A stretch of 61,104 bases of DNA from Serratia marcescens (GCA_015548865.1 JADMXW010000028.1:1-61104); one strand, 5' to 3'; shown: positions 41,631 through 51,630, counted from the first letter of the stretch. Notes: a model not told the origin generated them from the letters alone. Made by a program: numbers and translations.

Positions 41631-41984
41631 CATTGCCACCTTTAATCGCGGTTGCTCACCACATAGGGAAGCTACCTTTTCTAAAACGAATACCGCTGCT
41701 TGTCAACTGTGTTCAACAATAGATATCTAAAAATTGACACAAAGCAACACCAATCATCGTTTTTTCTTATTTTAAAAAACAAATATTTTTTTAAAAACAG
41801 ACTATTGCCAAAACAAGAAATGTTATATTTCGCTTTTTGTCTAAATTTTTAGACAATAATATTGACGAGCATGAAAAAAACGCGCAACACTAAAAACCAT
41901 AACATCAGCCGATGTTTATCACTCATGGTTATTCCACACGGCGTAACCGGTGACGGCTGACAGTACAGAGGATCAGGAGTCCCT
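41631..41984. other. Divergent promoter region before the N-carbamoyl hydrolase gene
   Basis: A gene-free 354 bases, very AT-rich between 41740 and 41880, with a 9-2-9 palindrome at 41837-41856. Nothing else is distinct. Confidence 0.55.
41837..41856. promoter_or_regulatory. 20-bp palindrome, likely operator of the hydrolase gene
   Basis: TTGTCTAAA and TTTAGACAA are perfect complements around TT, 130 bp before the ATG at 41985. It is a good candidate site for the XRE-type regulator encoded at 43250. Confidence 0.5.
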
Positions 41985-43226
41985 ATGCCGCCCCGTTTCA
42001 CCACAGAAGAAATTACGGTGTTGCTGGAAGAATTACGCCAATTTTCCACCACCCACGGTCAAGATGGCGTCACGCGTCTCGCCTTCAGTCGGGAGGATGA
42101 GGCGGCGCATCGCTATCTCACAGACAAGCTGGCAACTCAGGGGCTTAGCGTATGTCGAGACGCCATGGGCACAATATTCGCGCGATTGCCCGGCTATGAC
42201 CGCTCTCTCCCAGCGATTGCTACCGGCTCACATATTGATTCTGTCCCTAATGGAGGTGCATACGACGGAACGCTGGGCGTTATTACCGGCCTGTATGCAC
42301 TGGCGCAATTTGAACCCGGCGAACTCAAACGCGACGTGGAATTGGTGGTATTCCGTGCGGAAGAATCCAGCCGGTTTGGCTTTTCCTGCATCGGTAGCAA
42401 AGTGTTGACTGGGCACATTGATCGTAGCGCGTGGACGAAAAACACTGACGATCAAGGATTGACGGTATTTCAGGCCCTGAGCGCGGCAGGTTACGCCGAA
42501 AATGATCTCGCCTCCTGCGAGCTCGCGCCCGCACGCTACGATGCCTTTATTGAACTGCATATCGAACAAGGGCGTCGGCTTGAAAACGAAGGAAAAACCC
42601 TCGGTATTGTCGAAGGAATCGCTGCACCGACGCGCTTTCGCGTGACCGTAACCGGCCTTGCCGATCATTCTGGTGCCACACCTATGTACCAGCGCCATGA
42701 TGCTTTGGTCGCCAGCGCCATGATCATTGAAGATGTTCATCATGCAGCCTGCAAAGAGATGGTTTATGGCACCGTTGGCACCGTCGGCAAACTGGACGTA
42801 TCGCCAAATGCGATGAACGTCATCCCTGGTCTGGTGAAGTTTTATGTTGATATTCGCGGTATCGATAAAAATAGCATCCAACGGGTTGCAGACCGTCTGG
42901 CCGATTCCGTCAGCAAAGTAGCAAAAGAGAACGATGTCCAGATTGCCCTAGAATCACTAGCAGCCGAAACGCCTACGTTGCTGAATAAATCGATTTGCAG
43001 TCTGTTGGAAGAGAACGCAATGCAAGAGGGCGTTACCTGCATGCGTATGGCCAGCGGTGCCGGGCATGACGCAATGTACATGGCCAGTCGCTACCCCACA
43101 GCGATGCTGTTCGTTCCCTCGAGAGAGGGCATCAGCCATCACCCTGCGGAATATACGGCACCGCAGGATATCGCACTGGCAGCCAAGGTATTGAAAAACA
43201 CGCTGGCACGTTTAGCCAACGCCTGA
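41985..43226 (+). CDS. Zn-dependent N-carbamoyl-L-amino acid hydrolase (ureidosuccinase/allantoate type)
   Basis: A 413-residue M20-family amidohydrolase. Metal-site motifs are GSHIDSVPNGG, YDGTLGVITG, RAEESSRFG, ELHIEQGRRL and SHHPAEYTAP. The lid domain holds DHSGATPMYQRHDAL. AGGAG lies five bases before the ATG at 41985. It belongs to the same family as the product at 27018 but is clearly different (for example RAEESS against NEEGSR), so it should have another substrate. Next to pyrK-pyrD (class 1B) a role in cleaving N-carbamoyl-L-aspartate to aspartate is attractive; allantoate and ureidopropionate remain alternatives. Confidence 0.85.
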   Translation: MPPRFTTEEITVLLEELRQFSTTHGQDGVTRLAFSREDEAAHRYLTDKLATQGLSVCRDAMGTIFARLPGYDRSLPAIATGSHIDSVPNGGAYDGTLGVITGLYALAQFEPGELKRDVELVVFRAEESSRFGFSCIGSKVLTGHIDRSAWTKNTDDQGLTVFQALSAAGYAENDLASCELAPARYDAFIELHIEQGRRLENEGKTLGIVEGIAAPTRFRVTVTGLADHSGATPMYQRHDALVASAMIIEDVHHAACKEMVYGTVGTVGKLDVSPNAMNVIPGLVKFYVDIRGIDKNSIQRVADRLADSVSKVAKENDVQIALESLAAETPTLLNKSICSLLEENAMQEGVTCMRMASGAGHDAMYMASRYPTAMLFVPSREGISHHPAEYTAPQDIALAAKVLKNTLARLANA

Positions 43227-43249
43227 AGCAGAGACAACAGAGAACGCAA

Positions 43250-44137
43250 TCAGTAGCGCTCGAGGGTATCACGTAAAAGGCGCAGGGCATCCTCCCCTTT
43301 GGCGGCATTTTCCCACAGCGAGTCAAACAAAGATTGATGGTGGTGAATAGCTTCTTTTGATGAGGAAACCCACGCAACTCCTGCACTGATATTGGGTAGT
43401 TCCCCCAGACGGAAGGGGCTGGAGGCAACAGAAAGCGCCTCGTTGTCGTTATAGAAAATCTGGAAGGTAGAAGAGGGAATCGTCTCTTTGGTGATAGCAA
43501 CCTGAACGATATCTTTTTTCTCTTCCAATAAGTGGAGCAAATATTTCACTTCCTGACGCGCAGCCAGCACACGCTCCATGCGCGTACTGGGTGAAATATT
43601 CAAAGAACCTACCAGCCCGAGATGAATAAATTTCTCGATGTGCTGAATACCGATCAGGTTATGTATTTTCGGCAAATGGGTATTCAGGTGGGATTTACGT
43701 TCCGAAAGAATAGCCAGCGTTTGTAATGACTTCTGGTCTAGCTTGTCGCCCTGCACCGTAGTGCTGTCGGTTTCCAGCAACATTTGTTGCAGGTAGGCAT
43801 CGTATTTTTCTGAAGTCAGAAGATAGGAGAAAGGTTCAAAGTGAGAATAAATACGCGTAGAGCCCTCTTCGAGTTGGCGCATTCTCTCAAAGAAACCACT
43901 GGCATGGGGATAATACTCCATGCCCACGCCCAGCAGCGTCTCGACAGTGGTATTCAGGCACTGCGCCAAACGCTCAAGAGTTTCGATCTTTTTTATTTCG
44001 CCTTTTTCCAAACGGTATACCGCTGCTCGCGATATACCCAGCTCGACAGCAATCTGTTCTGCATTGAGCGACGCGGCAATTCGGTACGCACGCAACCGTT
44101 GCCCAATAGCCAAATAATCGATCGACGTGTGGTTCAT
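43250..44137 (-). CDS. XRE-type helix-turn-helix regulator
   Basis: A 295-residue regulator. The N-terminal Cro/CI-type domain (about residues 8-70) reads IGQRLRAYRIAASLNAEQIAVELGISRAAVYRLEKGEI. The remaining 220 residues form a sensor domain that I cannot name, with DKLDQKSLQTLAIL and TKETIPSSTFQIFYN. The start at 44137 (MNHTSIDYL) is chosen because the frame further upstream is ERIC sequence; an ATG at 44164 is possible, and neither has a strong ribosome site. It lies convergent to the hydrolase gene and divergent from pyrK, placed to control the whole locus. Confidence 0.85.
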   Translation of the reverse strand: MNHTSIDYLAIGQRLRAYRIAASLNAEQIAVELGISRAAVYRLEKGEIKKIETLERLAQCLNTTVETLLGVGMEYYPHASGFFERMRQLEEGSTRIYSHFEPFSYLLTSEKYDAYLQQMLLETDSTTVQGDKLDQKSLQTLAILSERKSHLNTHLPKIHNLIGIQHIEKFIHLGLVGSLNISPSTRMERVLAARQEVKYLLHLLEEKKDIVQVAITKETIPSSTFQIFYNDNEALSVASSPFRLGELPNISAGVAWVSSSKEAIHHHQSLFDSLWENAAKGEDALRLLRDTLERY

Positions 44138-44476
<339 letters not shown>

Positions 44477-45322
44477 ATGACAATGCGTGACGATGCCGCG
44501 CGTGCCTGTACCCGTAGAGGAAGTACCGCGCGCGAAAATACAGCCAGCGTGCTCAGCAATGAATGGGTCAATGATGAATATAAACATCTGCGCGTTCGCG
44601 TTGATGCCCTTGCGGCACAGGTAAAACCAGGCCAATTCTTCAACCTGCAATGCCCGCAGACAGAACAGGACAAACCCTTTTTCCGCCGTCCAATGAGCAC
44701 CTGGTTTGCCAATACGGAGCAGGGCTATGTCGATTTCCTGTATAAGGTGGTCGGTGCCGGAACACGAGGTCTGTCCACGCTGCGCCCACAGGATGCGGTG
44801 AATGTGCTGGGTCCGCTGGGTAATGGCTTCACGCTGCAACCGGACCATCGCCATATTTTGGTCGCCGGGCGCGGCGTAGGTCTGGCAACGCTGGCACCGC
44901 TGGCCGAGCACGCTGCGGCGCATGATGTGCACGTTACCGCTCTGCTGAGTGCCCGCGATCGCGAGCATTTGATGTCACAGCAGCGTTTTCTCGCCAGCGG
45001 TGCCGATCTTATAGAGGTAATAGACAGCGACGGCTCAAGTGCCATGGCGCAGGTTGAGCAGCGCATTCGCACAGTACACCGACAGCGCCCAATCGATGCC
45101 GTCTATACCTGCGGTTCATCCAGGGTGATTCAGTTGTTACAACGCCTCTCGCAGGAATTGGGGTTCAGCGGCGAAGCGGCACTGGAACAGCAGATGGCAT
45201 GCGGTTTGGGTATGTGCTACTGCTGCGTTCGCTCCATGCGTGATCAAGAGAGTCAAGCGCTCACCGATAAACGCGTCTGCTACGACGGTCCTGTATTCCC
45301 GCTGCATGAGGTGGTGTTATGA
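44477..45322 (+). CDS. pyrK: Dihydroorotate dehydrogenase electron-transfer subunit
   Basis: A 281-residue FAD/2Fe-2S protein of the PyrK family that links PyrD class 1B to NAD(H). The FAD-binding part includes FFRRPMSTW and GAGTRGLSTL, then GPLGNGFTL and LVAGRGVGLATLAPLAEHA for the NAD site. The C-terminal 2Fe-2S ligands are in CGLGMCYCC and RVC. The start at 44477 has CGGAG five bases upstream. The stop overlaps the pyrD start as ATGA. Class 1B with PyrK is typical of Gram-positive bacteria. An enterobacterium already has the membrane-bound class 2 enzyme for synthesis, so this set may serve another pathway. Confidence 0.9.
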   Translation: MTMRDDAARACTRRGSTARENTASVLSNEWVNDEYKHLRVRVDALAAQVKPGQFFNLQCPQTEQDKPFFRRPMSTWFANTEQGYVDFLYKVVGAGTRGLSTLRPQDAVNVLGPLGNGFTLQPDHRHILVAGRGVGLATLAPLAEHAAAHDVHVTALLSARDREHLMSQQRFLASGADLIEVIDSDGSSAMAQVEQRIRTVHRQRPIDAVYTCGSSRVIQLLQRLSQELGFSGEAALEQQMACGLGMCYCCVRSMRDQESQALTDKRVCYDGPVFPLHEVVL

Positions 45323-46248
45323 TCGATTTGAGCGTCGATATTAACGGACTGCGCCTGACAAATCCGGTGATGCCAGCGTCAGGGACTTTTGCCGAAGGGT
45401 TAGCCGACGTAATTGACTTTAACCGCCTTGGTGCTTTCGTCACCAAAACCTTCACACTACACCCGCGTAGCGGTAACCCACTACCGCGCGTCTGTGAACT
45501 GGATTCGGCCATGCTCAACGCCATTGGTATCCCCAGTAAAGGCGTTGAGGACTTTATTGAACATACGCTGCCGTTTTATCAGCGCTATGCCCCGCCGCTG
45601 ATCGCCAGCATCTCTGCGCCTACAGCACAGGAGTTTGCCACCCTGGCAGCACGCCTGAGCGAAGTGCCGGGCATTGCCGCCATTGAGGCCAATATTTCCT
45701 GCCCCAATATTGAAGAAGACGGGCGCGCCTTCGCCATTGAGCCTGTGGCAACTGCCCGAGTGATCAAGGCATTACGCCAGGCTACATCCCTTCCACTTTG
45801 GGCCAAACTAACACCGAATACGTCGGATGTCGCCGCTGTCGCGCAGGCAGTAGAAAACGAAGGTGGAGATGCGGTAGTGGTGGGCAACACGCTTTTGGGT
45901 ATGAGTATTGATATCCACAGCCGTCGGCCTCGGCTGGGCAATATCATGGGAGGGCTTTCTGGCCCAGCCATCAAGCCTATTATGCTGCGCATGGTCTACC
46001 AGTGCCACAAGCATATCTCCATCCCGATCATTGGCTGCGGCGGTATTTCCAATGCGGAAGATGCCATCGCCTATTTGCTGGCTGGCGCCAGTGCCGTACA
46101 GGTTGGAACCGCAACGTTTATCCAACCGCAGACCATGATTACGCTGTTAGATGACCTGCAGCAGTATGCTGAACAGCAGGGTATTCGGCATATCACCGAA
46201 TTAACCGGTGCGCTTGATGATGCACCGGTGCTGGCAGATTTACGCTAA
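45319..46248 (+). CDS. pyrD: Dihydroorotate dehydrogenase, class 1B catalytic subunit
   Basis: A 309-residue FMN barrel enzyme interconverting dihydroorotate and orotate. The class 1 catalytic cysteine is in ANISCPNIEEDG near residue 131. Further marks are NPVMPASGTFAEG at the start, FVTKTFTLHPRSGNPLPR, LWAKLTPN, VVVGNTLLGMSID and IIGCGGISNAEDA with GASAVQVGTA binding FMN phosphate. The ATG overlaps the pyrK stop. The TAA overlaps the stop region of the convergent lysR gene by a few bases. With PyrK it would form an NAD-dependent complex, which also can reduce orotate. Symbol used for the family; it is not the enterobacterial biosynthetic pyrD. Confidence 0.9.
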   Translation: MIDLSVDINGLRLTNPVMPASGTFAEGLADVIDFNRLGAFVTKTFTLHPRSGNPLPRVCELDSAMLNAIGIPSKGVEDFIEHTLPFYQRYAPPLIASISAPTAQEFATLAARLSEVPGIAAIEANISCPNIEEDGRAFAIEPVATARVIKALRQATSLPLWAKLTPNTSDVAAVAQAVENEGGDAVVVGNTLLGMSIDIHSRRPRLGNIMGGLSGPAIKPIMLRMVYQCHKHISIPIIGCGGISNAEDAIAYLLAGASAVQVGTATFIQPQTMITLLDDLQQYAEQQGIRHITELTGALDDAPVLADLR

Positions 46249-47174
46249 CGGGATTCGGGTTTACGCATTCCCGCTAACCCCGGCATGGCATCGCGCATTA
46301 ACGCCAAAAATTTGCGTAGCCGTGCGGGATAGTAATTTGCGTAAGGGTAGAGCAAAAAAACCGGCAGTGGTGATGCTTGCCACTGCGGTAATACATGAAT
46401 AAGTCGGCCTGAACGAATGTCATCCTCCACCAGCCAGGCCGAAATAATGACAGCGCCAATACTGCTCAATGCGGCCTGACGCACCGCATACAGACTGTCC
46501 GACGTGAGTCGCGGAGCAATGGGAAAGTGCACGCTCTGCCCTGTTTCACTGTGGGATAACGTCACATCGTAGTGATAAAACTGCCTGATGGCGATCCAGG
46601 GCAAAGCCGCCAGCGCATCAATCTCCTCAACGGCACGCTGAGCCTGAGCCAACAGTGCGGGAGATGCCACGATAATACGTGGTACCTCCGCCAAACGCGT
46701 GGCTACCGTAGCAGGATCGGTAGCAGGCCCAACATGTATCGCACAATCGATATTGTCAGCGATAAAATCCGGCGATTTATCATTGAGCATCCATTCCACA
46801 GAGAGCTGCCCGTACTGATTGAGAAATTGCGTCAGTGGCACAATAAGCTGTTCTTGACCAAAGGCATGAGGAGCGCGAACCCGAAGCACTCCTGTAGGCT
46901 CAGCATCAGCGCCTTTCAAATCATCCTCTAGCGCTTCCCAGGCTGCTATCAGCGTTCGAGCATGTTGATAACAACGCTCACCGTCATCCGTCAGTTTCAT
47001 GGCATGGGTTGTTCGCAGCAAAAGTTTGGTATTGAGCAACTGCTCCAACGCCTGCAAACGGCGGCTGATGGTTGCCTGGGTCGTGCCCAATTGCTGTGCC
47101 GCTGCCGAAAGAGAGCCACTTTCAATAATACGCGTCAAGGTTTGCATTAGTTCTATACGATCTATGTTACTCAA
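46245..47174 (-). CDS. LysR-family regulator
   Basis: A 309-residue LysR-type regulator. The winged HTH spans residues 1-60: SNIDRIELMQTLTRIIESGS, then LSAAAQQLGTTQATISRRLQ and ALEQLL. The co-inducer domain follows from about 90, with LRVRAPHAFG, IDCAIHVGPATDPATVATRL and a C-terminal LFLLYPYANYYPARLRKFL typical of the group regulating transport and detoxification genes. The TTG at 47174 is the preferred start, as GAGG is seven bases upstream and it gives the usual short N-terminus; an ATG at 47189 has no ribosome site. It is divergent from the MFS gene at 47290, the probable target. Confidence 0.88.
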   Translation of the reverse strand: MSNIDRIELMQTLTRIIESGSLSAAAQQLGTTQATISRRLQALEQLLNTKLLLRTTHAMKLTDDGERCYQHARTLIAAWEALEDDLKGADAEPTGVLRVRAPHAFGQEQLIVPLTQFLNQYGQLSVEWMLNDKSPDFIADNIDCAIHVGPATDPATVATRLAEVPRIIVASPALLAQAQRAVEEIDALAALPWIAIRQFYHYDVTLSHSETGQSVHFPIAPRLTSDSLYAVRQAALSSIGAVIISAWLVEDDIRSGRLIHVLPQWQASPLPVFLLYPYANYYPARLRKFLALMRDAMPGLAGMRKPESR

Positions 47175-47289
47175 TATGCCACCTCTCATACGTCATAAGT
47201 ATAACTGTTTTACCACTTACCCGACTACAACGCGACCCTGCATTGCTGAACAATACCCCCAACACGACAGCACAACTGGGGAAATATTT

Positions 47290-48504
47290 ATGTCGACCAT
47301 ATCAAATGCCGAGAGCGAAAGCGTCGTACAGCCGACCCTTTCCGGTCTCATGACGCTTATCCTTGCCATTGGGGCGGGGTTCAGCGTTGCATCAATCTAC
47401 TATGTTCAGCCGATTCTGCCGCAGATGGGGCATGACTTGCATCTGACACTTGATGGCATGGGACTGGTGCCTACGCTGACTCAAATTGGTTATGCGCTCG
47501 GCATCCTGCTTTTATTGCCACTCGGTGATCGCTACGACAGGCGTAAAATCATCGCCGTTAAAAGCACGGCATTGACGGCCATGCTCTGGTTATGCAGTCA
47601 AGTGACAGGGCCAACCGCGCTGTGGCTTTCCAGCCTGCTGCTCGGCATGGCCGCCACTCTGGCGCAAGATATTGTGCCCGTCGCCGCCATTTTGGCCCCA
47701 GTTGGAAAACAGGGAAAAACCGTCGGCACGGTCATGACCGGTTTGCTGGTCGGGATACTGCTGTCTAGAACCGTGAGCGGCGTGGTGGGTGAGTACATTG
47801 GCTGGCGTGCCATGTACCAGTTAGCCGCCCTTAGTATCGCAATTATCGGTATCGCCTTGTGGCGTATTCTGCCTGCGTTTGCTCAACATTCCGCCTTGAG
47901 CTACCCAGGATTATTACGCTCTATGTTACAACTGTGGCGTAGCTACCCCGCACTGCGCCGTGCAGCGCTGGCACAAGGGCTGCTTTCCGTAGGTTTTAGC
48001 GCATTCTGGTCAACGCTTGCGGTTATGCTGGAACAGCATTACCAGTTGGGCAGTGCCGTAGCAGGCACCTTCGGCCTGGCAGGTGCTGCCGGGGCGATGG
48101 CCGCCCCACTCTCAGGTAGCCTTTCGGACCGTTTTGGCGCAGGGAAAGTCACACAGCTAGGCGCAGCGCTCTCGGCAATCTCTTTTGCTGCCCTGTTTCT
48201 GTTACCCGCACTGCCGCTACACAGCCAACTGGCATTGATCGCGCTTTCTGCTGTAGGTTTTGACTTGGGGCTGCAATCCGCACTGGTGTCCCACCAAACG
48301 TTGGTTTATAGCTTGAACGCTCAGGCACGTGGCCGGCTCAACGCGCTGCTGTTTACTGGCGTATTCATTGGAATGGCATCAGGATCGGCGTTGGGAGCAA
48401 AAGCGATGTCCCTTGCAGGTTGGCCTGGCGTCACGCTACTTGCCACACTTGCCAGCGTAATGTGCCTTATCGTGAGGCTACGTTCAGAAAAAAATAACGC
48501 TTAA
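47290..48504 (+). CDS. MFS transporter
   Basis: A 404-residue permease with about 12 hydrophobic segments and no close relative that I can name. Marks are the first helix with SVASIYYVQPILPQMG, loop 2-3 PLGDRYDRRKII, ILAPVGKQGKTVGTVMTGLLVGILLSRTVSG in helix 5, and LSGSLSDRFGAGKV before helix 8. This matches the group of putative drug or sugar efflux proteins in which the YYVQP motif occurs. The start at 47290 has GGGGA upstream; the open frame runs back to 46999 across the divergent lysR gene and is not coding there. A hairpin terminator follows. Confidence 0.85.
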   Translation: MSTISNAESESVVQPTLSGLMTLILAIGAGFSVASIYYVQPILPQMGHDLHLTLDGMGLVPTLTQIGYALGILLLLPLGDRYDRRKIIAVKSTALTAMLWLCSQVTGPTALWLSSLLLGMAATLAQDIVPVAAILAPVGKQGKTVGTVMTGLLVGILLSRTVSGVVGEYIGWRAMYQLAALSIAIIGIALWRILPAFAQHSALSYPGLLRSMLQLWRSYPALRRAALAQGLLSVGFSAFWSTLAVMLEQHYQLGSAVAGTFGLAGAAGAMAAPLSGSLSDRFGAGKVTQLGAALSAISFAALFLLPALPLHSQLALIALSAVGFDLGLQSALVSHQTLVYSLNAQARGRLNALLFTGVFIGMASGSALGAKAMSLAGWPGVTLLATLASVMCLIVRLRSEKNNA

Positions 48505-48513
48505 TCATCACAC

Positions 48514-48541
48514 CGGGCGGCAAATCATGTCGCCCGTTATT
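48514..48541 (+). terminator. Terminator after the MFS gene
   Basis: CGGGCG (48514-48519) pairs with CGCCCG (48531-48536), followed by TTATTA. A second A/T-rich hairpin (TTAAAAAAACG with CGTTTTTTAA) follows at 48540-48570. Confidence 0.65.
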
Positions 48542-48743
48542 AAAAAAACGCTAGTTAAGGCTCGTTTTTTAATAACACAGCTACACTTAGTCTATTCGCA
48601 TCCCGCATATATCCATGTCGCGATTCAACATGACGAACCTCGCGCGGAATCCTCTACTGGCAGGCATTTTTTTCATGGGATAGTTAGCCAGCATGGATAA
48701 GTAATGCGGACATGTCCGCATGGAGGAAAAGGAACACCATTGC

Positions 48744-50294
48744 ATGAATAGACGCCTACAGACGGTCGAACAGCGGTCATCACCTTCTCTGCAGAATCTG
48801 ATGGCAGGTTTTATCCTGCTTATTATTCTGGCTGTTGTGATACTCAATGGATGGGTCGTTTTTAATTCTTATCAACGCACTCTTGAAACCACCGAAAAAC
48901 AAGCAGATAACTTATCTCTCTCTCTATCACGTCACGCAGAAGATACTTTCTTGCAAGTTGAATTGCTGCTTTCGGATATCAATGAGCGCATCACGCAAGA
49001 TGGATTTGGTGGTCAACAATTTTCTCGCTTGCAACAAACACTCAAAAACCGCAAATCAACGCTTCCCCAACTGCATGGTATCTTTGTCTATGATTCCACA
49101 GGGCGATGGCTGGTAACATCAGCCGATAACATTCCCCAAAATGCCAATAACTCGGATCGTGAATATTTCATTTATCACCGAAATCACCCCAGTACAGCGC
49201 TGTATATTGGCAATGTGATACGCAGCCGTTCTACTGACGATCTGATTATTCCCGTTTCCATGCGTTTAAATAATAATGATGGTAGTTTTGCTGGCGTACT
49301 ACTCGCCACCATTTCACTCAACTATTTCAAACTCTATTATGGCTACTACTCAATGGGGGACACAGACGTATTAGCCATATTATTGTCTGACGGGCATATC
49401 CTGTATGGCCGCCCTTTTGATGATTCCCAAATTAACCGAGATGTATCAGGTAGCCCGCTGTTCATGGAGCATTTGAAGTCATCCATCAGTGGCACGGCAA
49501 CCTTCTATTCCGCCGTTGATCACGTTGAACGCATCTATGGTTACACGCGCCTGAAACGCTATCCTATCGTGATAGCTGCGGGTTATAACAAAACCCAGGT
49601 GCTATCAAACTGGAAAGTAGACTCCACTATTTATACCGCTATCGCGCTGACCTTGCTGCTGATCATGAGCAGCATGGGCGCCATGGTGCTTAAGCAGATC
49701 AAGGTCAACGAAAAAAACCAAATTGACCTGACCAAGGTACGCGATCAGCTCACCGCAATGAATCACACGCTAGAAACGCTGGCCCTGCTGGATGGTCTCA
49801 CTGGTCTGGCCAACCGGCGCCAGTTTGATATTTTTCTGCGCGAAACCATTGCGCAGTCCGCTCTTTCCGGCAAGCAGATAGCGCTTATCATGCTTGATGT
49901 CGATATGTTTAAGAAATATAACGACCATTATGGTCACGTTGAAGGCGATAAATGCCTGCAAACCGTTAGTCATGCATTAAGCAGCATGCCGCGTCGCAAA
50001 GAGGATTTAATTGCTCGCTATGGTGGCGAAGAGTTTGTCATCATCCTAATGGACGTAACGGAAGAGGGGGCGATAGCGTTCGCAGAGCGTGCGCTGGAAT
50101 CCATCAGACATCAGCGAATTCCCCATGAGTTCACGACGTTGGACGAAAAAATCGTCACTGCCAGCGCCGGCGTCTATATTTTTGTGGGCACAACCCCAGC
50201 CCAAGCCCCAGAAAGCGTTATTAATCGCGCAGATAAGGCGCTGTATCAAGCGAAGAACAATGGCAGAAATCGCGTTGAAATTGCGACATCGTAA
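48744..50294 (+). CDS. Membrane-anchored diguanylate cyclase with periplasmic sensor
   Basis: A 516-residue GGDEF protein. A first membrane segment at about 20-43 (LMAGFILLIILAVVILNGWVV) is followed by a periplasmic double-Cache-like domain (about 45-295) containing HGIFVYDSTGRWLVTSAD and DREYFIYHRNHPSTALYIG. A second membrane segment follows at about 297-317. The GGDEF domain begins LLDGLTGLANRRQFD and has MLDVDMFKKYNDHYGH, the active site GGEEF at 427-431 and an RxxD inhibition site (RKED) just before it. All catalytic residues are intact. The start at 48744 (MNRRLQTVEQ) has AAGGAA about nine bases upstream; an earlier ATG at 48720 lacks one. It turns an external signal into c-di-GMP. Confidence 0.9.
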   Translation: MNRRLQTVEQRSSPSLQNLMAGFILLIILAVVILNGWVVFNSYQRTLETTEKQADNLSLSLSRHAEDTFLQVELLLSDINERITQDGFGGQQFSRLQQTLKNRKSTLPQLHGIFVYDSTGRWLVTSADNIPQNANNSDREYFIYHRNHPSTALYIGNVIRSRSTDDLIIPVSMRLNNNDGSFAGVLLATISLNYFKLYYGYYSMGDTDVLAILLSDGHILYGRPFDDSQINRDVSGSPLFMEHLKSSISGTATFYSAVDHVERIYGYTRLKRYPIVIAAGYNKTQVLSNWKVDSTIYTAIALTLLLIMSSMGAMVLKQIKVNEKNQIDLTKVRDQLTAMNHTLETLALLDGLTGLANRRQFDIFLRETIAQSALSGKQIALIMLDVDMFKKYNDHYGHVEGDKCLQTVSHALSSMPRRKEDLIARYGGEEFVIILMDVTEEGAIAFAERALESIRHQRIPHEFTTLDEKIVTASAGVYIFVGTTPAQAPESVINRADKALYQAKNNGRNRVEIATS

Positions 50295-50408
50295 GTAAAT
50301 AGCCGCTCGGGCCAGACGAATTTATATTAATACAGAACCTGACAGCGCGCGTCGCTTCTGACAAAATAGCGCCATCCCCGTAGTTTTATTTGATGGATTT
50401 CCACCGAA

Positions 50409-51272
50409 ATGGCAGCAAAGATTATTGATGGTAAAACGATTGCGCAGCAGGTAAAGGATGAAGTTTGTGCACGCGTTAAGCAGCGTCTGGCTGAGGGCAA
50501 GCGTGCGCCCGGTCTGGCAGTCGTATTAGTCGGCGATAATCCCGCCTCACAGATTTACGTCGCAAGCAAACGTAAAGTGTGTGATGAGGTGGGCTTTGTA
50601 TCCCGCTCTTATGATTTACCCTCCAGCACTACCGAATCTGCGCTGCTCGCGCTGATTGACGAACTGAATGCCGACAACACCATTGATGGTATTTTGGTCC
50701 AATTACCCCTCCCCGAGGGGATTGATAACACCAAAGTGATTGAGCGTATCGCCCCCGATAAAGACGTGGACGGCTTCCACCCCTACAATGTTGGCCGACT
50801 GTGTCAACGCGATCCGCTGTTACGCGCCTGCACGCCACGCGGCATCATAACGCTGCTGGAACGCCACAATGTGGACATGTTCGGTTTGAACGCTGTTGTG
50901 GTAGGCGCGTCGAATATTGTTGGTCGGCCAATGAGTCTGGAGCTGCTGCTGGCCGGCTGCACCACGACGGTCACCCACCGCTTTACCAAAAATCTGCGTC
51001 AACACGTTGAGCAGGCAGACCTGCTCATCGTTGCCGTTGGCAAACCGGGCTTTATTCCCGGCGAGTGGATTAAACCAGGAGCCATTGTAATTGATGTCGG
51101 CATCAATCGCCTGGAGAGCGGGAAAGTGGTGGGTGATGTGGAGTTTTCCGTCGCACAAGAGCGCGCGTCATTGATAACACCGGTGCCCGGAGGCGTTGGT
51201 CCAATGACCGTTGGAACACTGATTCAAAACACGCTGCAGGCCTGCGAAGAGTACCACGACGGCAAGGCGTGA
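50409..51272 (+). CDS. folD: Methylenetetrahydrofolate dehydrogenase / cyclohydrolase
   Basis: This 287-residue bifunctional enzyme interconverts 5,10-methylene-THF and 10-formyl-THF with NADP. Marks are [16 protein letters not shown] with the catalytic Lys, [26 protein letters not shown], the Rossmann motif [12 protein letters not shown] and the end motif [11 protein letters not shown]. Length and sequence are standard for enterobacteria. It is followed by a strong terminator and then ybcJ, the same order as in E. coli. Confidence 0.97.
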   Translation: MAAKIIDGKTIAQQVKDEVCARVKQRLAEGKRAPGLAVVLVGDNPASQIYVASKRKVCDEVGFVSRSYDLPSSTTESALLALIDELNADNTIDGILVQLPLPEGIDNTKVIERIAPDKDVDGFHPYNVGRLCQRDPLLRACTPRGIITLLERHNVDMFGLNAVVVGASNIVGRPMSLELLLAGCTTTVTHRFTKNLRQHVEQADLLIVAVGKPGFIPGEWIKPGAIVIDVGINRLESGKVVGDVEFSVAQERASLITPVPGGVGPMTVGTLIQNTLQACEEYHDGKA

Positions 51273-51314
51273 CAGCGCTGAATATGGTTAACACAGAAGC
51301 TTAACGTTAACATC

Positions 51315-51340
51315 GCGCGCTCAGGCGCGCCTTTTTCTTT
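51315..51340 (+). terminator. Terminator after folD
   Basis: GCGCGC-TCAG-GCGCGC followed by CTTTTTCTTT, located between folD and ybcJ. Confidence 0.88.
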
Positions 51341-51356
51341 CTTACAGCAGGATGTT

Positions 51357-51569
51357 ATGGAAACCTTTCATCTCGATAAACACCCGTACGTTGAACTGTG
51401 CGATCTGCTTAAACTGCTTGGCTGGAGCGAAAGTGGCGCTGCCGCCAAAGCCGCCATTGCACAAGGCAATGTGACCGTTGACGGCCAGATAGAAACGCGC
51501 AAACGCTGCAAAATTATTGCGGGTCAACAGGTCACCTTTGCGGGTCAATCCGTTAATGTAGCACCTTAA
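51357..51569 (+). CDS. ybcJ: S4-type RNA-binding protein YbcJ
   Basis: A 70-residue S4-domain protein matching E. coli YbcJ along its length. The S4 fold is seen as KHPYVELCDLLKLLGWSESG, AAIAQGNVTVDGQIETRKRCKI and IAGQQVTFAG. The basic face binds RNA; the cellular role is unclear. AGGA lies four bases before the ATG. A bidirectional terminator follows. Confidence 0.95.
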   Translation: METFHLDKHPYVELCDLLKLLGWSESGAAAKAAIAQGNVTVDGQIETRKRCKIIAGQQVTFAGQSVNVAP

Positions 51570-51597
51570 GCTGTCTCGTTAGCGTGACCGAATAAAA

Positions 51598-51630
51598 ATC
51601 GCCCGCGACGGTAAAGCGTTCGCGGGCGAT
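51598..51630. terminator. Bidirectional terminator between ybcJ and cysS
   Basis: ATCGCCCGCGA and TCGCGGGCGAT form a perfect 11-bp stem, flanked by an A-run on the left and TCTTT on the right. It ends cysS on the minus strand and ybcJ on the plus strand. Confidence 0.9.

Noticed and set aside
46999-47289. N-terminal extension of the MFS transporter gene
   Set aside because: It reads antisense through the 5' part of the lysR gene, has Cys/Arg-rich noise, and a good ribosome site marks the start at 47290.
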